A program made the position numbers and the translations under genes. The notes under the pieces are model-generated. The model saw only the letters and a list, made by a program, of their open reading frames with translations. It was not told where the DNA came from and made no database searches. This document shows, piece by piece, positions 12,184 to 24,852 of a DNA stretch of 64,000 nucleotides; the stretch's first letter is position 1, and every line of letters begins with the position of its first letter. Origin of the DNA: Adiantum capillus-veneris (taxonomy: Eukaryota; Streptophyta; Polypodiopsida; Polypodiales; Pteridaceae); assembly GCA_014529385.2 (NCBI GenBank), contig CM043944.1, positions 68,444,895 through 68,508,894 on the forward strand. The letters are read 5' to 3'.

Positions 12184-12447
12184 TATGAAGTATTTTTAAA
12201 CACCCACATAAAAATAAAAATTCTAAAAGGTGTTTCTCAACACCACCATTTTCTTGGGAATCTATCTCTTTTATGAAGTGTTTTGAAACACCCACATAAA
12301 AAAAATAAATTTAAAAGGTGTTTCTCAACACCACCATTTTCTTGAGAATCTATTTCTTTTATGAGGTGTTTTGAAACACCCACATAAAAATAAAATTTTT
12401 AAAAGGTGTTTCTCAACACCACCATTTTCTTGAGAATATATCTCTTT
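12184..12447. repeat. three tandem copies of an ~88-bp unit with two hairpins
   Basis: The unit begins near GTGTTTTGAAACACC (self-complementary arms GGTGTTT/AAACACC), passes an A-rich spacer, then GGTGTTTCTCAACACC (a second hairpin) and CCATTTTCTTGAGAATC. Three copies lie head to tail directly after the DUF7869-like gene. From 12450 to 13774 I see no supported gene. Confidence 0.88.
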
Positions 12448-13774
12448 GTCACATTCCCAAATTAAATGAAAATTTTCCAAATTTAAGAAAATGATAGTGG
12501 GAAATGACATGCCATATGGGGTGGCCTCTACACCACACATAGCTTGAACATCCCAAAGCATCATCTCATGGTAGGAATAATCATATAGGCAGGAAGGGGC
12601 ACCACCTAGCATAAGTGCAGCTAGGATGCAAACATACATGACCTAGGGTAGCAAAAGTGAAATTTCCTCTAGGTAATCAACATGAAATGGCTGTATAGCA
12701 GACGTCCATATGTAAGAAAATGCCTAATCACTATTCATTAGTGTGTGTAGGATGGAGGTTTGTGAAAAGCTCGGAACAGAGCACACTGACTAGTGGGAGA
12801 GATTGCACGTTATGGAGCACAAGCAAGGTGATATAAAAGAGACAAAACATCCCGCGATTAGGGGAAATCAAAATAGAGACTGGATCCCAAAGATCAAAAC
12901 ACATTTTCACCCTTTATTGGCGATGATGATACTTACAAGTGGTGGTATTGACAACTACAAACCTAGTTCTTGGCATTAGGGATGCATCATGGAATGTGGG
13001 CGCCATATGGTGCATGGCGAGGTTGGATTTAGCGGGGAGGTTAGTTGAGGGGGAACATCAAGACGATGCGGCCACCGACGACATCAATCACCAACATTGA
13101 GAGCGGCCCAAGGTAGCATGGCGTTGATGCCTTCAATCCAAGCGTACTCATGTTGCTTGGCGGGAGAGTAGTGACTACTTCATGTGCATAGAGTGGTCAT
13201 GATTAGTAACTCAACCGTGATGTGGAGAATCATGGGGAGAATGGTGATGTTGCCGATGCTAAAATGCCCAAGCTTGCAACCAAACATGATGCCATTAGCT
13301 CTCAAGCATGGGGTGCACTACGTGCTTAGTGATGCTTACAATGTAGAGTGCATGGAGCTAGTGTGCTCCTCCTTCACTTGTCTTCTTTTGTGCTAAGGGG
13401 AGGCCTCTTTATATAGGCTTGAGAGGTGGTCCTTACCGAATGTTCATTGCAAATTGGTCGCTGTAGAAGGTCTAGATGCCTCTCTAGTAAGAGAGATAGA
13501 GAGAGAAAGTAGAGATAGAGAGACAAAGAAGAGTGGAGTGGGGGAGAGTTTTTTTACAATCCACTAGCCATGGCTAGGTTATTAGGGAAAAGTGGGATTT
13601 TGGGGCATTTACAAGGGTTTTGTCGATGGTTCGGGTGGTCGGTGTGAGGTTTTAGTGCTGCTGGAGTTGGTTTTTGTCGTGAGAAGCCAAGATGTTTTGT
13701 GCTACCTCCTCTCGGTGTTTTCCAGGACATGCCTTTGGCGCCACTTCTTGTTTTGGTGTTGGCGACGCGCGAGT

Positions 13775-13917
13775 TGTTGAGATGTAGAGAGAAAGAGAGA
13801 GAGACGAGACAAGAGACACACCATATACGCTCCCAAAGACTGATTCATATTGAGGACAAGATACAAATATATAGGTGAAACCAAGTTCAGTAGAGTGAGC
13901 CATATATAGCTCCAACA
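13775..13917 (-). repeat. family B copy 1, 3' LTR (143 bp)
   Basis: TGTTGGAGC...CTCAACA on the minus strand; preceded on that strand by TTGAGTGGGGG, the polypurine tract. Confidence 0.95.
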
Positions 13918-14164
13918 CCCCCACTCAAACAAAGGTCTCTAGCTTTGGATGAAAAAACCCTTGGGGAGTTCAAGGGAAAAACCCAAGCCCCTATACAATG
14001 TGAAATATGAACCAGTGGTGATGATGTGAAAGTGAATTGTGCATCTATGTACAAATATTCAAGTGACTTAGATATCACAAGGTGCAAATGTGGAGTGTGC
14101 ATAGTGCATGGTACCTAAAAGATTACAATGTCATATGTACAAAGCTATTACAATAGAAAAGAAG

Positions 14165-17100
14165 CTAATCTAGAAAGAGTGAGGCCGAAGCAACTCCAAG
14201 CTCCGAGCGCAAGAGGATGAAACGTGACTCATTGAGGCCTTTGGTCAAAATGTCTGCAATCATCTGGTCACTTGGACAGTGTTCAACCATAATGGTTCCC
14301 TTGCGTACTTCATACCTGACATAATGATAATGGACAGCAATGTGCTTTGACTTATTATGTTGAACATAGTCTTTTGCAAGACTAATAGCACTTTGGTTGT
14401 CACACCGCAAGGGTGTGCTAGAAAGAGGAGAGTGACCAATATCAACCAGCATTTGTCGAAGCCAAATCAGCTCACGAGCTGCAAGTGATGCCGCAACATA
14501 TTCTGACTCAGTCGTAGAAACTGCAACACAACGTTGTTTCTTGCTGGTCCAAGAAACAAGACAACCATTTATAAAGAAGCAATTTCCACTAGTAGATCGC
14601 ATAGATAAATGTGAGCTTGCCCAGTCTGCATCTGTGTAACCCAAAAGAGAAAGAAATTGCATAGAATCCGATGTGAGTTGTCGTCGATAGACTAAACCAA
14701 AATCTGTAGTGCCTTTCAAGTATTTCAATACACGCTTTGCAGCAGACCAATGCTTAATGTGGATGATACCATCCTTGTTTCCAATGATTTGGGATTTCTT
14801 CAGCAAGTGAAAAAGTTATTGTCTTCTGCATTCGATATGGTGGATCTTGGAGAGATTCACTCTTGTCTTGGCATTCAAATCCAACGGAACCGTACAAAAG
14901 GTATTTTATTCCTTCGAAAGTCAAAGTTTATTGCAGATACTATTCAAAAATTTGGTATGGAATCTGCACATTCAGCCAACACACCTTGTCTTGCGAGCTC
15001 TACGAAGAATACTTCTGACAATGGCGGTCAACTTGTCACAAATCAACCTTATGCTAACTTGATTGGATGTCTTCAGTTTGTTGGCATGAACACTCGTCCT
15101 GATATTCTGTTCACTGCTAACTATCTTGGACAACATCTTGCATGTCCTTGGAATAACAAACCCTTCTGGTTGTTCCATATAAATTTCCTCTTCCAAGTCA
15201 CCATTAAGAAAAGCAGTTCGCACATCCATTTGATGAGCTTCTAAATCAAATTGAACAGCAAATGCCAATAAAACTCGAACACTTGTAATGCAAACAACTA
15301 GTGAAAAAGTCTCTTGATAATCAACACCAGCTACTTGGGAGTAACCTTTTGCAACTAAACGCGCCTTGAACTTGTCAAAAGATCCATCTGCTTTTACTTT
15401 TGTTTTATACACCCACTTACATTTAATAGCTGTACGACCAGGAGGTAATTCAGTTAGTATCCATGTACCTTTAGAGATAAGAGAATCGTACTCTGCTTCC
15501 ATAGCCTCTTGCCATTGATCCTTTTGTGGTGAAGAGATAGCTTCATCATAAGTAACGGGATCTTCAGAAGTAGAAAAAGCATTATCGGCAATATCGTCAT
15601 CATAAACATGACATGAGCCATGTTCAAAATCAATAGGCAGATCAACAAAAATATCAATATCATCATTGGCAACATTTGGAATGGATGGTTGTGAGGAGGA
15701 AAGTTGCTCTATAGGAAGTGTTTCATCTTCTGAAAGAAATGGAAAAGCCTGAAGCAATGATTTAGTATCATCAGAATCATCCATGAACCATGAGCCTCCC
15801 ATAAGCTGTTCGTTAAAAGTAGCATCACGATTCACAGTTACTTTCTTGGAGGAAGGGTCATAGAATTTGTAGCCTTTGGAAGTGTCAGAATATCCAATAA
15901 AAATAACTTTAAGACCAGGAGCATCAAGCTTTGTTCGTGTTTCTTTGGGAACATGAATATAAGCAATACATCCAAAGGTTCGAAAATGAGATACAGAAGG
16001 AATGTCACCTGTCCATGCTGTGATGGGTATCTTACCAGAGGGTGCAGTAGTAGGAAGATGATTCTGAATAAATGTTGCTGTCAAAGTAGCTTCAGCCCAG
16101 AAAACACGAGATAAGCCAGAATGAATCAGCATACATCTTACAGCATTGAGAATAGTGCGATTCTTTCGTTCAGCAACACCATTCTGTTGAGGCGAATATG
16201 GAATAGTGTGTTCATGATGAATTCCAGTGTCAGCACAGTAACTCACAAACTCTCGAGAAACATATTCGCCTCCATTGTCACTACGAAGCTTCTTAAGGCG
16301 ACGACCAGTTTGAAGTTCCGCAGCCTTGTGGAATTGTTTGAAAACAGATAAGGCTTCAGATTTTTGTCTAAGTAGAAATACAGTCGTATACCTTGAGAAA
16401 TCATCAATGAAAGTAATGAAGTAGCGATATTGTGATCTCGAAGAAGGTAGAGGTCCACATATATCAGTATGAACAAGATCCAAGATGTCATGAGAATGAG
16501 TTGTATTTGAAAGAGGAAAGGGTTTACGATTGTGTTTCCCAAGAGCACAAAATTCACAAATTCCCATATGGGGATGGGCTTTAAGATCCATGCCATGAAC
16601 AAGATCACGACGTTGAAGATCAAGGAGTTTTGAGAAATCAGCATGAACAAAACGGTGATGCCATACTTTGCAATCATGATCACCTGGAGCAGTGACAATA
16701 TTTGCTACAGCATCGTTGAGAGAGAGTTCAAATAAATTACCGTTTCGAGGAGCAGTGGCTATAGTCTGTCCATCTTTCTCAATTCGGCATTTGGTATAAT
16801 CAAATCCAACAAACAGACCAAGATCAACAAGTCTAGCAACTGAAAGAAGATTACGTTGAAGATCTGGTACATGTAATACTCCTCGCAAAATTCGAGTGGA
16901 AGAAGATAAGGTACCAAGATATAAGTCTCCAATACCCTTTACTTGACAAGTAGTATCATCAGCAAGATAAACAACACGTTGAACTGGCAGTGGATGATAG
17001 TTATGGAGCCACTTAGACTGATATGTCATATTTCCTGTAGCACCAGAATCGACAATAAAAAGTGATCCATCACGTACATGAAGTATTCTGTCTGGAGCAA

Positions 17101-18169
17101 CTGAACATAGGACGCAGCTTGTTTCTGGTACAATGTTGTTTCGATGTTCAGTAGCATATGCTCTATTCCGATCTGTGTCGAATCGACGCTTATAGCACAT
17201 ATGAGTGGGATGATCAGATCGTCCGCAATATTCACAAGAAGAAGAAGAAGAGTCTCTAGATAAACGTGGTTGTTTTGTGGTAATATTGTGTTCTTCATCA
17301 TATTGACGTGCCCAACAATCATCTTCAGTATGGCCATTTCTGTTGCAGTAAGAACATTGCTTATTAGGAAATTTGAGACGAGAGAAAATATTACCGCGAT
17401 GGCCACCTCTGCGGTTTCCTCGTTGAAATGGACGCCTTCGAGCATAAAAAGCACGTTCCATCTGTTGTGACTCAGTCTCCTCTTGTAAAATCATAGCTGT
17501 ATCGTGACCAGCATTCCGACGTTCTTGACGTTGAGAGTATTCAATTAAAGACATGCAAGCTTGGTCGAAATCAAGACCATCTTTATTAGAGAGAATAGTA
17601 ACAATGTTATCATAAGAAGAGTCCTTCACCGTATCAAGGAGAAGTGTAATCAGTTTCTTTTGTGGAACAGGATCACCGGCAGCAGCAAGTTGATTAATAA
17701 TAGATTTGAAAGACTCAATATGTCCCGTCATGGCAGTACCAACTTCATATTGTAACTTGTTAAGCAACCCTCTCAAATAAAGTATTTCTGTAATAGATTT
17801 CTTCTGAAAGTTTGCAATAAGGTACTTCCATACGTCATGGGAAGTAGGCAGTTCATACATATCAAGCAAAAGGGAATCAGTAAGAGCAGAACGAATATAC
17901 CGACGAGCTGCTTTATCACGTCGTTGCCAATCCGTATAGGCAACATTCTAATCTTCAAATATAGGTCCTTCAGTGATAAGCACGTTATCATTATTCGTAT
18001 CAACAGGCTGAGGCGGACAAACACGATTTCCAAGAACAACATCGGAGAGTTCATCGCCTTCAAGAATTAACAACATCTTTGCTTTCCAGCCTGGAAATCC
18101 TTGACCTTGGAAAGGAGGAACAGAACGTTGGCCAGAAGGAAAGCCATTGACGAGAATATTCATAGCCAT
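14165..18169 (-). pseudogene. copia gag-pol polyprotein, family B copy 1
   Basis: Gag starts at ATG 18169 (MAMNILVNGF). A TGG-to-TAG change at 17950-17948 stops it about 73 codons in; the frame reopens directly after. Then come two zinc knuckles (CSYCNRNGHTEDDC, CEYCGRSDHPTHMC), the protease motif IVDSGATGNM, the integrase zinc site ending CEFC, the DDE core (VHTDICGP, LRSDNGGEY, QNGVAERKNRT) and the RT start (WVYKTKVKADGSFDKFKAR). Near 15150 the frame runs into a 393-bp inverted segment, so the YVDD-bearing part of RT now lies on the other strand. RNase H resumes at 14756-14165 (GYTDADWASS, TTESEYVAA, CDNQSAISLA, SKHIAVHYHYVRYE). Two zinc knuckles instead of one is notable for copia gag. Clearly inactive. 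Confidence 0.94.
14757..15149 (+). other. inverted RT segment inside family B copy 1
   Basis: This stretch reads as copia RT on the plus strand (VDDTILVSNDLGFLQQVKKL to NTRPDILFTANYLGQ) while both flanks are minus strand. It corresponds to about 33459-33851 of copy 2. The sequence equivalent to 33280-33458 is missing. Both junctions show only about one base of shared sequence. Confidence 0.93.
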
Positions 18170-18979
18170 ATCTTGTTGCGAGAAGACGTATAAGATAAGA
18201 TCACAGAATCTGCACACCATATATGGTGAAGGCCACAGTTGAGAATGAGAGAGATGTGAGTACTGCGTTCTGTCAACGATAAACGTAAGAAGGATGCTCA
18301 AGGAACGTCCAAAGATGTGAGAGACGTCACCCAAAAAAAGACAGGGTAAAGGAGATGTTAATAATAAACGAGTCCTCAAAATAGAGTGGCGTGAGACGCA
18401 AGATTGACGGCCACAATACGAATAGCAAAAAGCTAAATCTTCTTGAAAAAGTTAATGCCAAAATAAGAAAAAGGATCGCGGACGCTTCACGAAGAACTAG
18501 GACGAAGAAAGCTGCGTCAAGCTCTATTGCAATAAAAACAGCATAACTTTCTGCTGCGAACTCCGATTGACGCAAACCTAGAACTCAAATCGAAGAGCTC
18601 GAGGAGACGAACAAGTTATAGATGAAAAGCGCCATGAGACGAACAAGTTATAGATGAAAAGCGCCATGAGACGAACAAGTTATAGATGAAAAGCGCCATC
18701 TCATGGCGCTTTTCCCGTTTCTCCAAATTTTGAGCAGAACAGCAAGAAAAATTGAGATGAAGTTCAGGGTGTCATTAACAAGAAAACGTAATCAACGATT
18801 AGATTGATTATAAATAAACGCCACATAAAACACTAATCATATTCTTCTTAACACAAAACAACCACAGTTAACAAGAATCAACGCTCAAAAATAAAATTTG
18901 TAACAATTTTGAATCTTACATACGAATCGCATACACATACTGTTGTCACCATGAATGGAATCGGCGCGTGATCGTTACC

Positions 18980-18991
18980 GCTCTGATACCA
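18980..18991 (-). promoter_or_regulatory. primer-binding site, family B copy 1
   Basis: Minus strand TGGTATCAGAGC, complementary to the initiator Met-tRNA 3' end, directly next to the 5' LTR. Confidence 0.93.
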
Positions 18992-19134
18992 TGTTGAGAT
19001 GTAGAGAGAAAGAGAGAGAGACGAGACAAGAGAAACACCATATACGCTCCCAAAGACTGATTCATATTGAGGACAAGATACAAATATATAGGTGAGACCA
19101 AGTTCAGTAGAGTGAGCCATATATAGCTCCAACA
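18992..19134 (-). repeat. family B copy 1, 5' LTR (143 bp)
   Basis: Partner of 13775-13917. Contains a GA-rich end, and GCTATATATGGC near its start could serve as a TATA box. Confidence 0.95.
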
Positions 19135-19310
19135 CGAGTTAGCCTCCTTCTTTCTTTTGACGTTGATGTTGTATTTTCCTTTTCTTTTTATTGTGAGTGC
19201 ATATATGCGTGTGTGCAATGCGTGTGTGCATGTATGTGTATATGGTAAGTATGTAGTGTGTATCATATATGGTAAGTATGTGTGTAGTGCCGTGTGTGGA
19301 AACGAGAGAA

Positions 19311-19440
19311 AGAGGGGGGGGGGGGGGGGGGGGGGGGTTATCAATTATGTATATATATACATAATATATATATTGTGCGTTTACTACGTGCAGGGACAAC
19401 GGAGCGACGAGAGGAGAAGGCGCTGGGGAAGATGGGAGGG

Positions 19441-19494
<54 letters not shown>

Positions 19495-19660
19495 GGTGTG
19501 TGTGAGAGAGAGAGATGGCTTCGGTCCTGCAAACTGCGCCTAAGGGCTGGTCCGAGCACAAAGAGCGGGGGTGAGGTGGCGAGGGAGGGAGTGGGTGTGT
19601 GGGTTGTGGGAGAGAGAGAGAGAGATGGTCCCATGCGCCTACGAGAGTGGGTGTGTGGGT

Positions 19661-19740
<80 letters not shown>

Positions 19741-20115
19741 TCTCATGCGCCTACGGGCTGGTCCAAAGGATGCGCAAGGGAGAGATGGGGGGGGGGGGGG
19801 GGGGGGGTAGGGCTGCTTTCGACCGACACTGAGTGAGGAAGGGGGGGGATCATTTTAATGGAGTCAAGGATGGGATATGAGGGAAAAGGAGAGTTGCATT
19901 AATATCGTGCCCTTATGGGTTGTTCACACGCAGTGAGAGATAGAAGAGGGAGAAGGTAGGGGGCGGAGGTAGTGAGAGAGGGGAGAGATTGGGGGGGGGG
20001 GGGGGGGGGGTCGTGGCCTGCTGGTGGGAAGAAAACAAGGGGGAGGAGAGAGAGGCGTGTGCGAGTCAAAGAAAGGGGGGGGGGGGAGGGATGAGAGAGA
20101 GAGAGTGCAGATCAT
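19311..20115. repeat. compound microsatellite cluster
   Basis: Successive poly-G runs (about 19311-19337, 19787-19807, 19991-20010, 20078-20089), GT runs (19443-19491, 19664-19701) and GA runs (19702-19737). The phrase ATGGTCYCATGCGCCTACG appears on both sides of one GT/GA block, so the block was partly duplicated. Reading frames here are low-complexity artefacts. From 20150 to 20635 I see nothing recognisable. Confidence 0.9.
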
Positions 20116-20639
20116 AATGAAAGAGAGAGATTTTGAAAAAAAACGGCGACCCGCCCTAGTTTCCTAGAACCTTAGTTCTCTGGCGGGGCTAGAGGGCGGT
20201 GTGGATAACCCGGCGTCAGTAGCACTCGACTTCCTTCTTAGAAGTACATGACTTACTGCTAGACTGTAAACTTTTAGTAGTCTTTTCCTTGTTTCGAGAA
20301 TGGCCTCTGACAATAAGAGCATTGCTAGACTTTGAGCCCTCCATGTTCTTCCTAATAACCTCCTCTGTTAACAGGTGACCTTCAACATCAGCTGATATGG
20401 TGTGTTCTCAATCTCATAAAATTACAAGAGGTTCTTTATAGTTAGAAACACGTTAGAAAAAAAGGGTTCCATGACTAGCGGTTCCTTTTATAGAAACTGT
20501 AATTTTTAGTGTAAATTGAGCCGTAATTTTGAAGGGATAATTACTTTTAATATTCCAATAATTATTAGCTTATGGAAATCAATGAAATAGACTTAATATT
20601 AGCAATGAGAAATACAAGAACCATTTTTGGATCATTAGT

Positions 20640-22360
20640 TTAAGAGAAATTAATTTTCGAAGCCAAAAACCAATGTATTTTAATTTTTATAAATAGTAAA
20701 ATTAACATAAAATTCAGAGTTATATTTTCTTTGATTCCTTAGGCTGAGATTGATTTTTGTTTTTAAATCCATAATTTTTTAGACAAAAGCGAATCTTTTG
20801 GAAATTATTCAGTGATTCTAGTAATTAATTATTTAAAGGCACTTTTAATAGAATATAGGAATTTAGTAGAAAATGCAATAAATGCTGAAAATTAACAAAA
20901 TCAAGCATAAAAATCAAAATTAGAAAAAAAAAGATTGATGCATCGAAAAATGGATTAATCAAGTTCCAAGCATCTATAAAGGTATTTAAACTGAAATACA
21001 ATACCTACAACATTGATATTTTTGGATTTAATAAAACATCACTTGATGGAATATTAAGTAACGGGCATCATTAAGGAGTTTTCAACTAAAGCAAGTAGAT
21101 TAAATTGTTTTCTTCTTTGATGGCATACCTTAGGCATAGGGACTGTGGGTGGCATGTACAAGAGCTATGGGGGCACCTATAGTGTGTTGGCTTTGTTTGA
21201 TGGTTAGACTTTATGTAAAAGTTTGATTTTTGTAGTGATGTAAGGGTATGCCCCCTATAAAGGCATGTTTGTTTGGGTACTATTGTAGCTTGTCCCCTAC
21301 ACGATATGTAGGGGTGGAATCTTATGTAAATTTTTATGGTTAATGTTAATTTATAACCCTTGTTGACGAGGGTATTGCTAAAAAAAAAAATTATGTTGTT
21401 CTATGGTAATCACTGTAAATTGCTATATCGGAAAGTCGTGCTTAATTGATGGCTTTTGCATGTGGGTAAATTTGAACGTTTTACTATGTGGAAAAAATCT
21501 AAGATATTTTTCCATATGGTAAAATTATAGTCCCACATTTATGATAGTTTTTGAAATTTCCATATATGGGAAAGTATCCAATATTTCCCTAGCATGTGGG
21601 AAAATTCCAATATTTTTCTATGTGGAAAATATATATCTTTTGAGATACTTTTCCTATATGCAAAATTTGGGATGTGGAAAAAGTTAAGGTGTTTTTCCTA
21701 TGTGGAAACTAATGGGATGTGGGAAAAGTTTGGGAATTTGGTTTTTCTTAGATGAGAAATCTTCACCGAGTGAAGTGAGAAACCTTTTTTCCTAAGTTAG
21801 AAAAGGGGATATGAAAGTACTTTCACATATGAGACTTTTATCTTAGTTATTCGAAACTAAGTGGAAATGTGTAATAGGCATTATTTATTATCTACTTTGT
21901 TTTTTTTAAAAAAAAATTAGCATGAGGGTGCGGGGAAGGAAGTAGGGGAAATTATACACATATCATGTATTTACAACTGTACATTGCTGCACATCACACC
22001 CTCGAGGGGCAACCATGGGAACCACCCCCCCCCCCCCCCCCCCCCCCCCACCCTAGAGGAGGAGAATACACCCAAGAGAACGGAACTTGTGAGCCTCGAA
22101 CCAGTTACATCTCAAAGGCTACGCTTCTTGGGTGATCTACTTTGTTATTGTTGAGATGGGCAAGCAACCTACTTTCCTCTATGAACACCCAAAACAGCTG
22201 GTAAGCGTGTGTAAGAGGACATTATGATGCTTCCATTAAGAGCTTACCCAAGGAATAAAGGAGGATAAAGCTTCTCTCATCTAGGTGGCAACCATTAAAG
22301 TTACTCAAACCCAAGATGCTCATCTAGCTTCCTTTCGTTGTTTGAAGTTACTCAAACCCA
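20640..22360. repeat. dispersed repeat, copy 2 (matches 8318-10056)
   Basis: Same orientation and order as copy 1, including the SINE. It diverges after GAAGTTACTCAAACCCA, the point where copy 1 enters the DUF7869-like gene. That string also appears earlier in this copy (22294-22313), so its right end has been locally duplicated. Confidence 0.85.
21902..22134 (-). mobile_element. tRNA-derived SINE, copy 2, box A lost
   Basis: Same SINE and the same ATCTACTTTGTT flanks (21890-21901, 22135-22146) as the copy at 9624-9850. A short deletion removes the box A (…AAAGGCTACG… on the plus strand where copy 1 has the GTCACCAACTGAG stretch). A C-run of about 24 has grown in the body at 22025-22049. Confidence 0.83.
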
Positions 22361-22578
22361 ACCTTTATATGTAGCTGTAGCCTCAACCAAATATATTGAT
22401 GCTTTCCTTCACTCTTTGAAGTTACTCGATGCTCACCTAATTTATATGAACTATGAAGCTGTAGCCTTCTGAAAATCTTGTCTAATCCTTTACTTTTTCT
22501 CTCTGTGGTCTCCCTTTGAGACTCTAAGTGTGTGAATAAACAATGGAAAAGAATGTCTTTGTGTTTCAATCGACGACA

Positions 22579-24496
22579 ATGGAAACGGAATTGAACGGCG
22601 ACACTCGAGATGCTTCACATGACGACCCGAGATGCACAGGTTCGTTGGCAGCAATTGTTAGTTAATAAGTGTGAATCACCCCTTAGCCAAATTACCCTTT
22701 ACTAGTACACCTAGTTCGAAGTCAGATAATTTCACCTATTTCACTCCACAATCAATGTTGGTTAGTTAGTGAGCTCTAATCATACCCCCTGCCTCATCTA
22801 TATCATCCCACCTACTGTAATTTCTCCTCATTGCAGATATACACACACTTAGTTTTGTACTCATTCGATCTCAGTGAAATCAATTAGCTTTTGTGCTCTA
22901 GTTGTCTCAGTGAGATTTCACTAAGTTCATTAAGTCTTTCTTTGTCTTAATATGTGCTTAATTAAGTAGATTGATTAGTTTCAATAGCAACAACAGGCAA
23001 TCATAATGGAGAAGACATCTATGGAGAGGGTGAGGAGGGGTGTCAACAAATTATCCAATTAGAGCAATCTCAGTGGACATCTGAAGCGCACAAGCTCATG
23101 CAGCACCCAGAAATATATTGCTCGCCGCCGTCATGGTCATCATGGTCACATTTCTATTTGAGCGGTGTGAAAAATGAATGGCCTAGAAGCGAACTCTTCA
23201 AGAGAGTAGATCAACTCCACCTTCGCGACAAGAATGTGGATGCATACACTCACAAAATGTTTTCCCTGGGTCCTTTCAATGCCAAACCCGATGTCTCAGA
23301 ACAGGACAGATTGAAGCTGTCAGCAGTCTGCAAGCTGTTCGGAGACTCACCCGAGGTCTTTCAGCAGCTTGTGCAGGCAATGAAAAAGCGTCTCCCTCTA
23401 TTTAAAAGCTTATACAATGAAGACTTTTCGCAGTGGGAGGGCGGGACACTTGCGCTTCTTTTTGCTGTGGATGCGGTTTGCATAGTCGCGGGGCTCGTTT
23501 GGAAGGTTGACGCCTTTCAACATAGATCCATCGCTTCTGATGTCATTCTTGTCGAGAACCAGATCCCTGTTCTTGCGATCAGCTATGCCATCCAAAGCAT
23601 AAATACAGCACAGGGAAACATCGCCGAGCTGCAGCCACGGCTGTGCCATATCGAACCTCTGCAACTCATTGTTGTTAGCTTGTTGAAAATGTTCTCACCA
23701 TTTCCACACAAGCAGGTGCAGGAGGAGAGTGCAGACGTATTAAAGAAGGACTTGATTGGTGACCGCCCACTTCTTGGATTTCTTTACGATACACTAACAC
23801 GGTAAACTATATATTGTCTTTCTGTTTAATTAGCTGCTGCGCTGTCTGATCAATGCATGCATATTCAAATTAATAGCAAGCTAATTAAGTGATGAACGGC
23901 GCAGGGGCTCCTTCAGCTCGAGTGATGAATACTATGAATGCAGCCATTTCGACAAGCTGCAGAATGATATTAATGCAGAGGAAGACCGTGGTTACAAGAA
24001 GAAGGAGGGGCCCTACTCCATGCCGGGAGCCTGCAGTCTAGAGAAGCACAGGCTCAAGTTCGAGGGTCTGAAGGAGGCCGATTTCACAAGAATTCATTTC
24101 GTGGAAGCTGCAGGGACTCTAAAGCTGCCAAAGATTCATGAAATGAACGAATGCAGGCAGAGATTCCTGCTGAATTTAGTGGCATATGAGCAGAATATAG
24201 CAGGGAGCAGCAATTACAAGCCAGTAACATCATATGTGGGGATGATGGGCGCTCTGATGAAGGGAGAGAAGGACGTGGAGGTGCTGCTGAGGAGCGGGGT
24301 ACTCGTGGAGCTAAACGGGCAGAATATCAACGCGAAGAAGGTGCAGGCAGAGCTATGGCAGAAAATTGTGAGTAGCCTCGAATTATTGCCGCATACTCGC
24401 ACAAAAGCAGACGCCAAGGTAGAAGAGGGCGTGCGTGACTTCACTGATCGCAAGCTCAACAAAGCCAGAGCATTCATCGTCTCCTTATGGCCATAG
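22579..24496 (+). CDS. DUF247 family protein, three exons
   Basis: Proposed exons are 22579-22639, 22997-23801 and 23905-24496, all with GT..AG introns and kept phase, giving 485 residues. The family is plant-specific and of unknown biochemical function; some grass members act in self-incompatibility. Motifs matching DUF247 are LFKRVDQ…AYTHKMFSLGPF (about residues 88-114), DVILVENQIPVLAI (about 202-215, compare the family's LLENQLP), and in exon 3 LEKHRLKFEGLKEADFTRIHF, KLPKIHEMNE, LLNLVAYEQN and YVGMMGALMKGEKDVEVLLR. The second intron is firm because the frame and family homology continue across it. The first exon is less certain: exon 2 is open upstream of Met 23098 with no in-frame ATG, and joining the ATG at 22579 through a GTTCGT donor restores phase. 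The protein ends at LWP without the C-terminal membrane helix usual in the family. An AATAAA lies near 24801. No defects are visible. Confidence 0.82.
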
Positions 24497-24852
24497 CTTC
24501 TGCAACTCCTGCTAATTTGTTTCCTCCAAGTACTCCTGCTTTGTTTGCAGGAATGCCAATAATGCCAGCCCTAATTAGAACCATGCATATAAGTGAAGGG
24601 TTGCACCCATGCACCTTGTTTAGTTTGCCGGGGTTGCAAATTATCCTCACTTTATTGCAGTAACTTTAATCCTACCTTTTTCTTTTTTTGGGGGGAAGTA
24701 ATTTCATCCTCATTCTCCACCCCTTATGCTTTGTTATATCCTATTGCTTTGTACTTTGTCCTATAGATTCTTGTTCCTTTCTCTCAATTTCCACTTGTAT
24801 TAATAAAGCTGATCACATTGCTTTTATATCTTTCTAACCGCCTTCTATGCTT

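Larger units (their letters stand above)
13775..19134 (-). mobile_element. Family B Ty1/copia retrotransposon, copy 1
   Basis: A complete 5,360-bp element with 143-bp LTRs (13775-13917 and 18992-19134, two differences by eye) and a perfect CGAGT target duplication (13770-13774, 19135-19139). The minus strand holds the PBS at 18991-18980, a long leader, the gag-pol frame and a G-rich polypurine tract before the 3' LTR. Compared with copy 2, about 180 bp of the RT region is missing and the next 393 bp is inverted. The unusually short LTRs are shared with family A. Confidence 0.96.

Noticed and set aside
13184-13396. 70-codon frame with TATA-like flanks
   Set aside because: Short, no homology signal; insufficient to call a gene.
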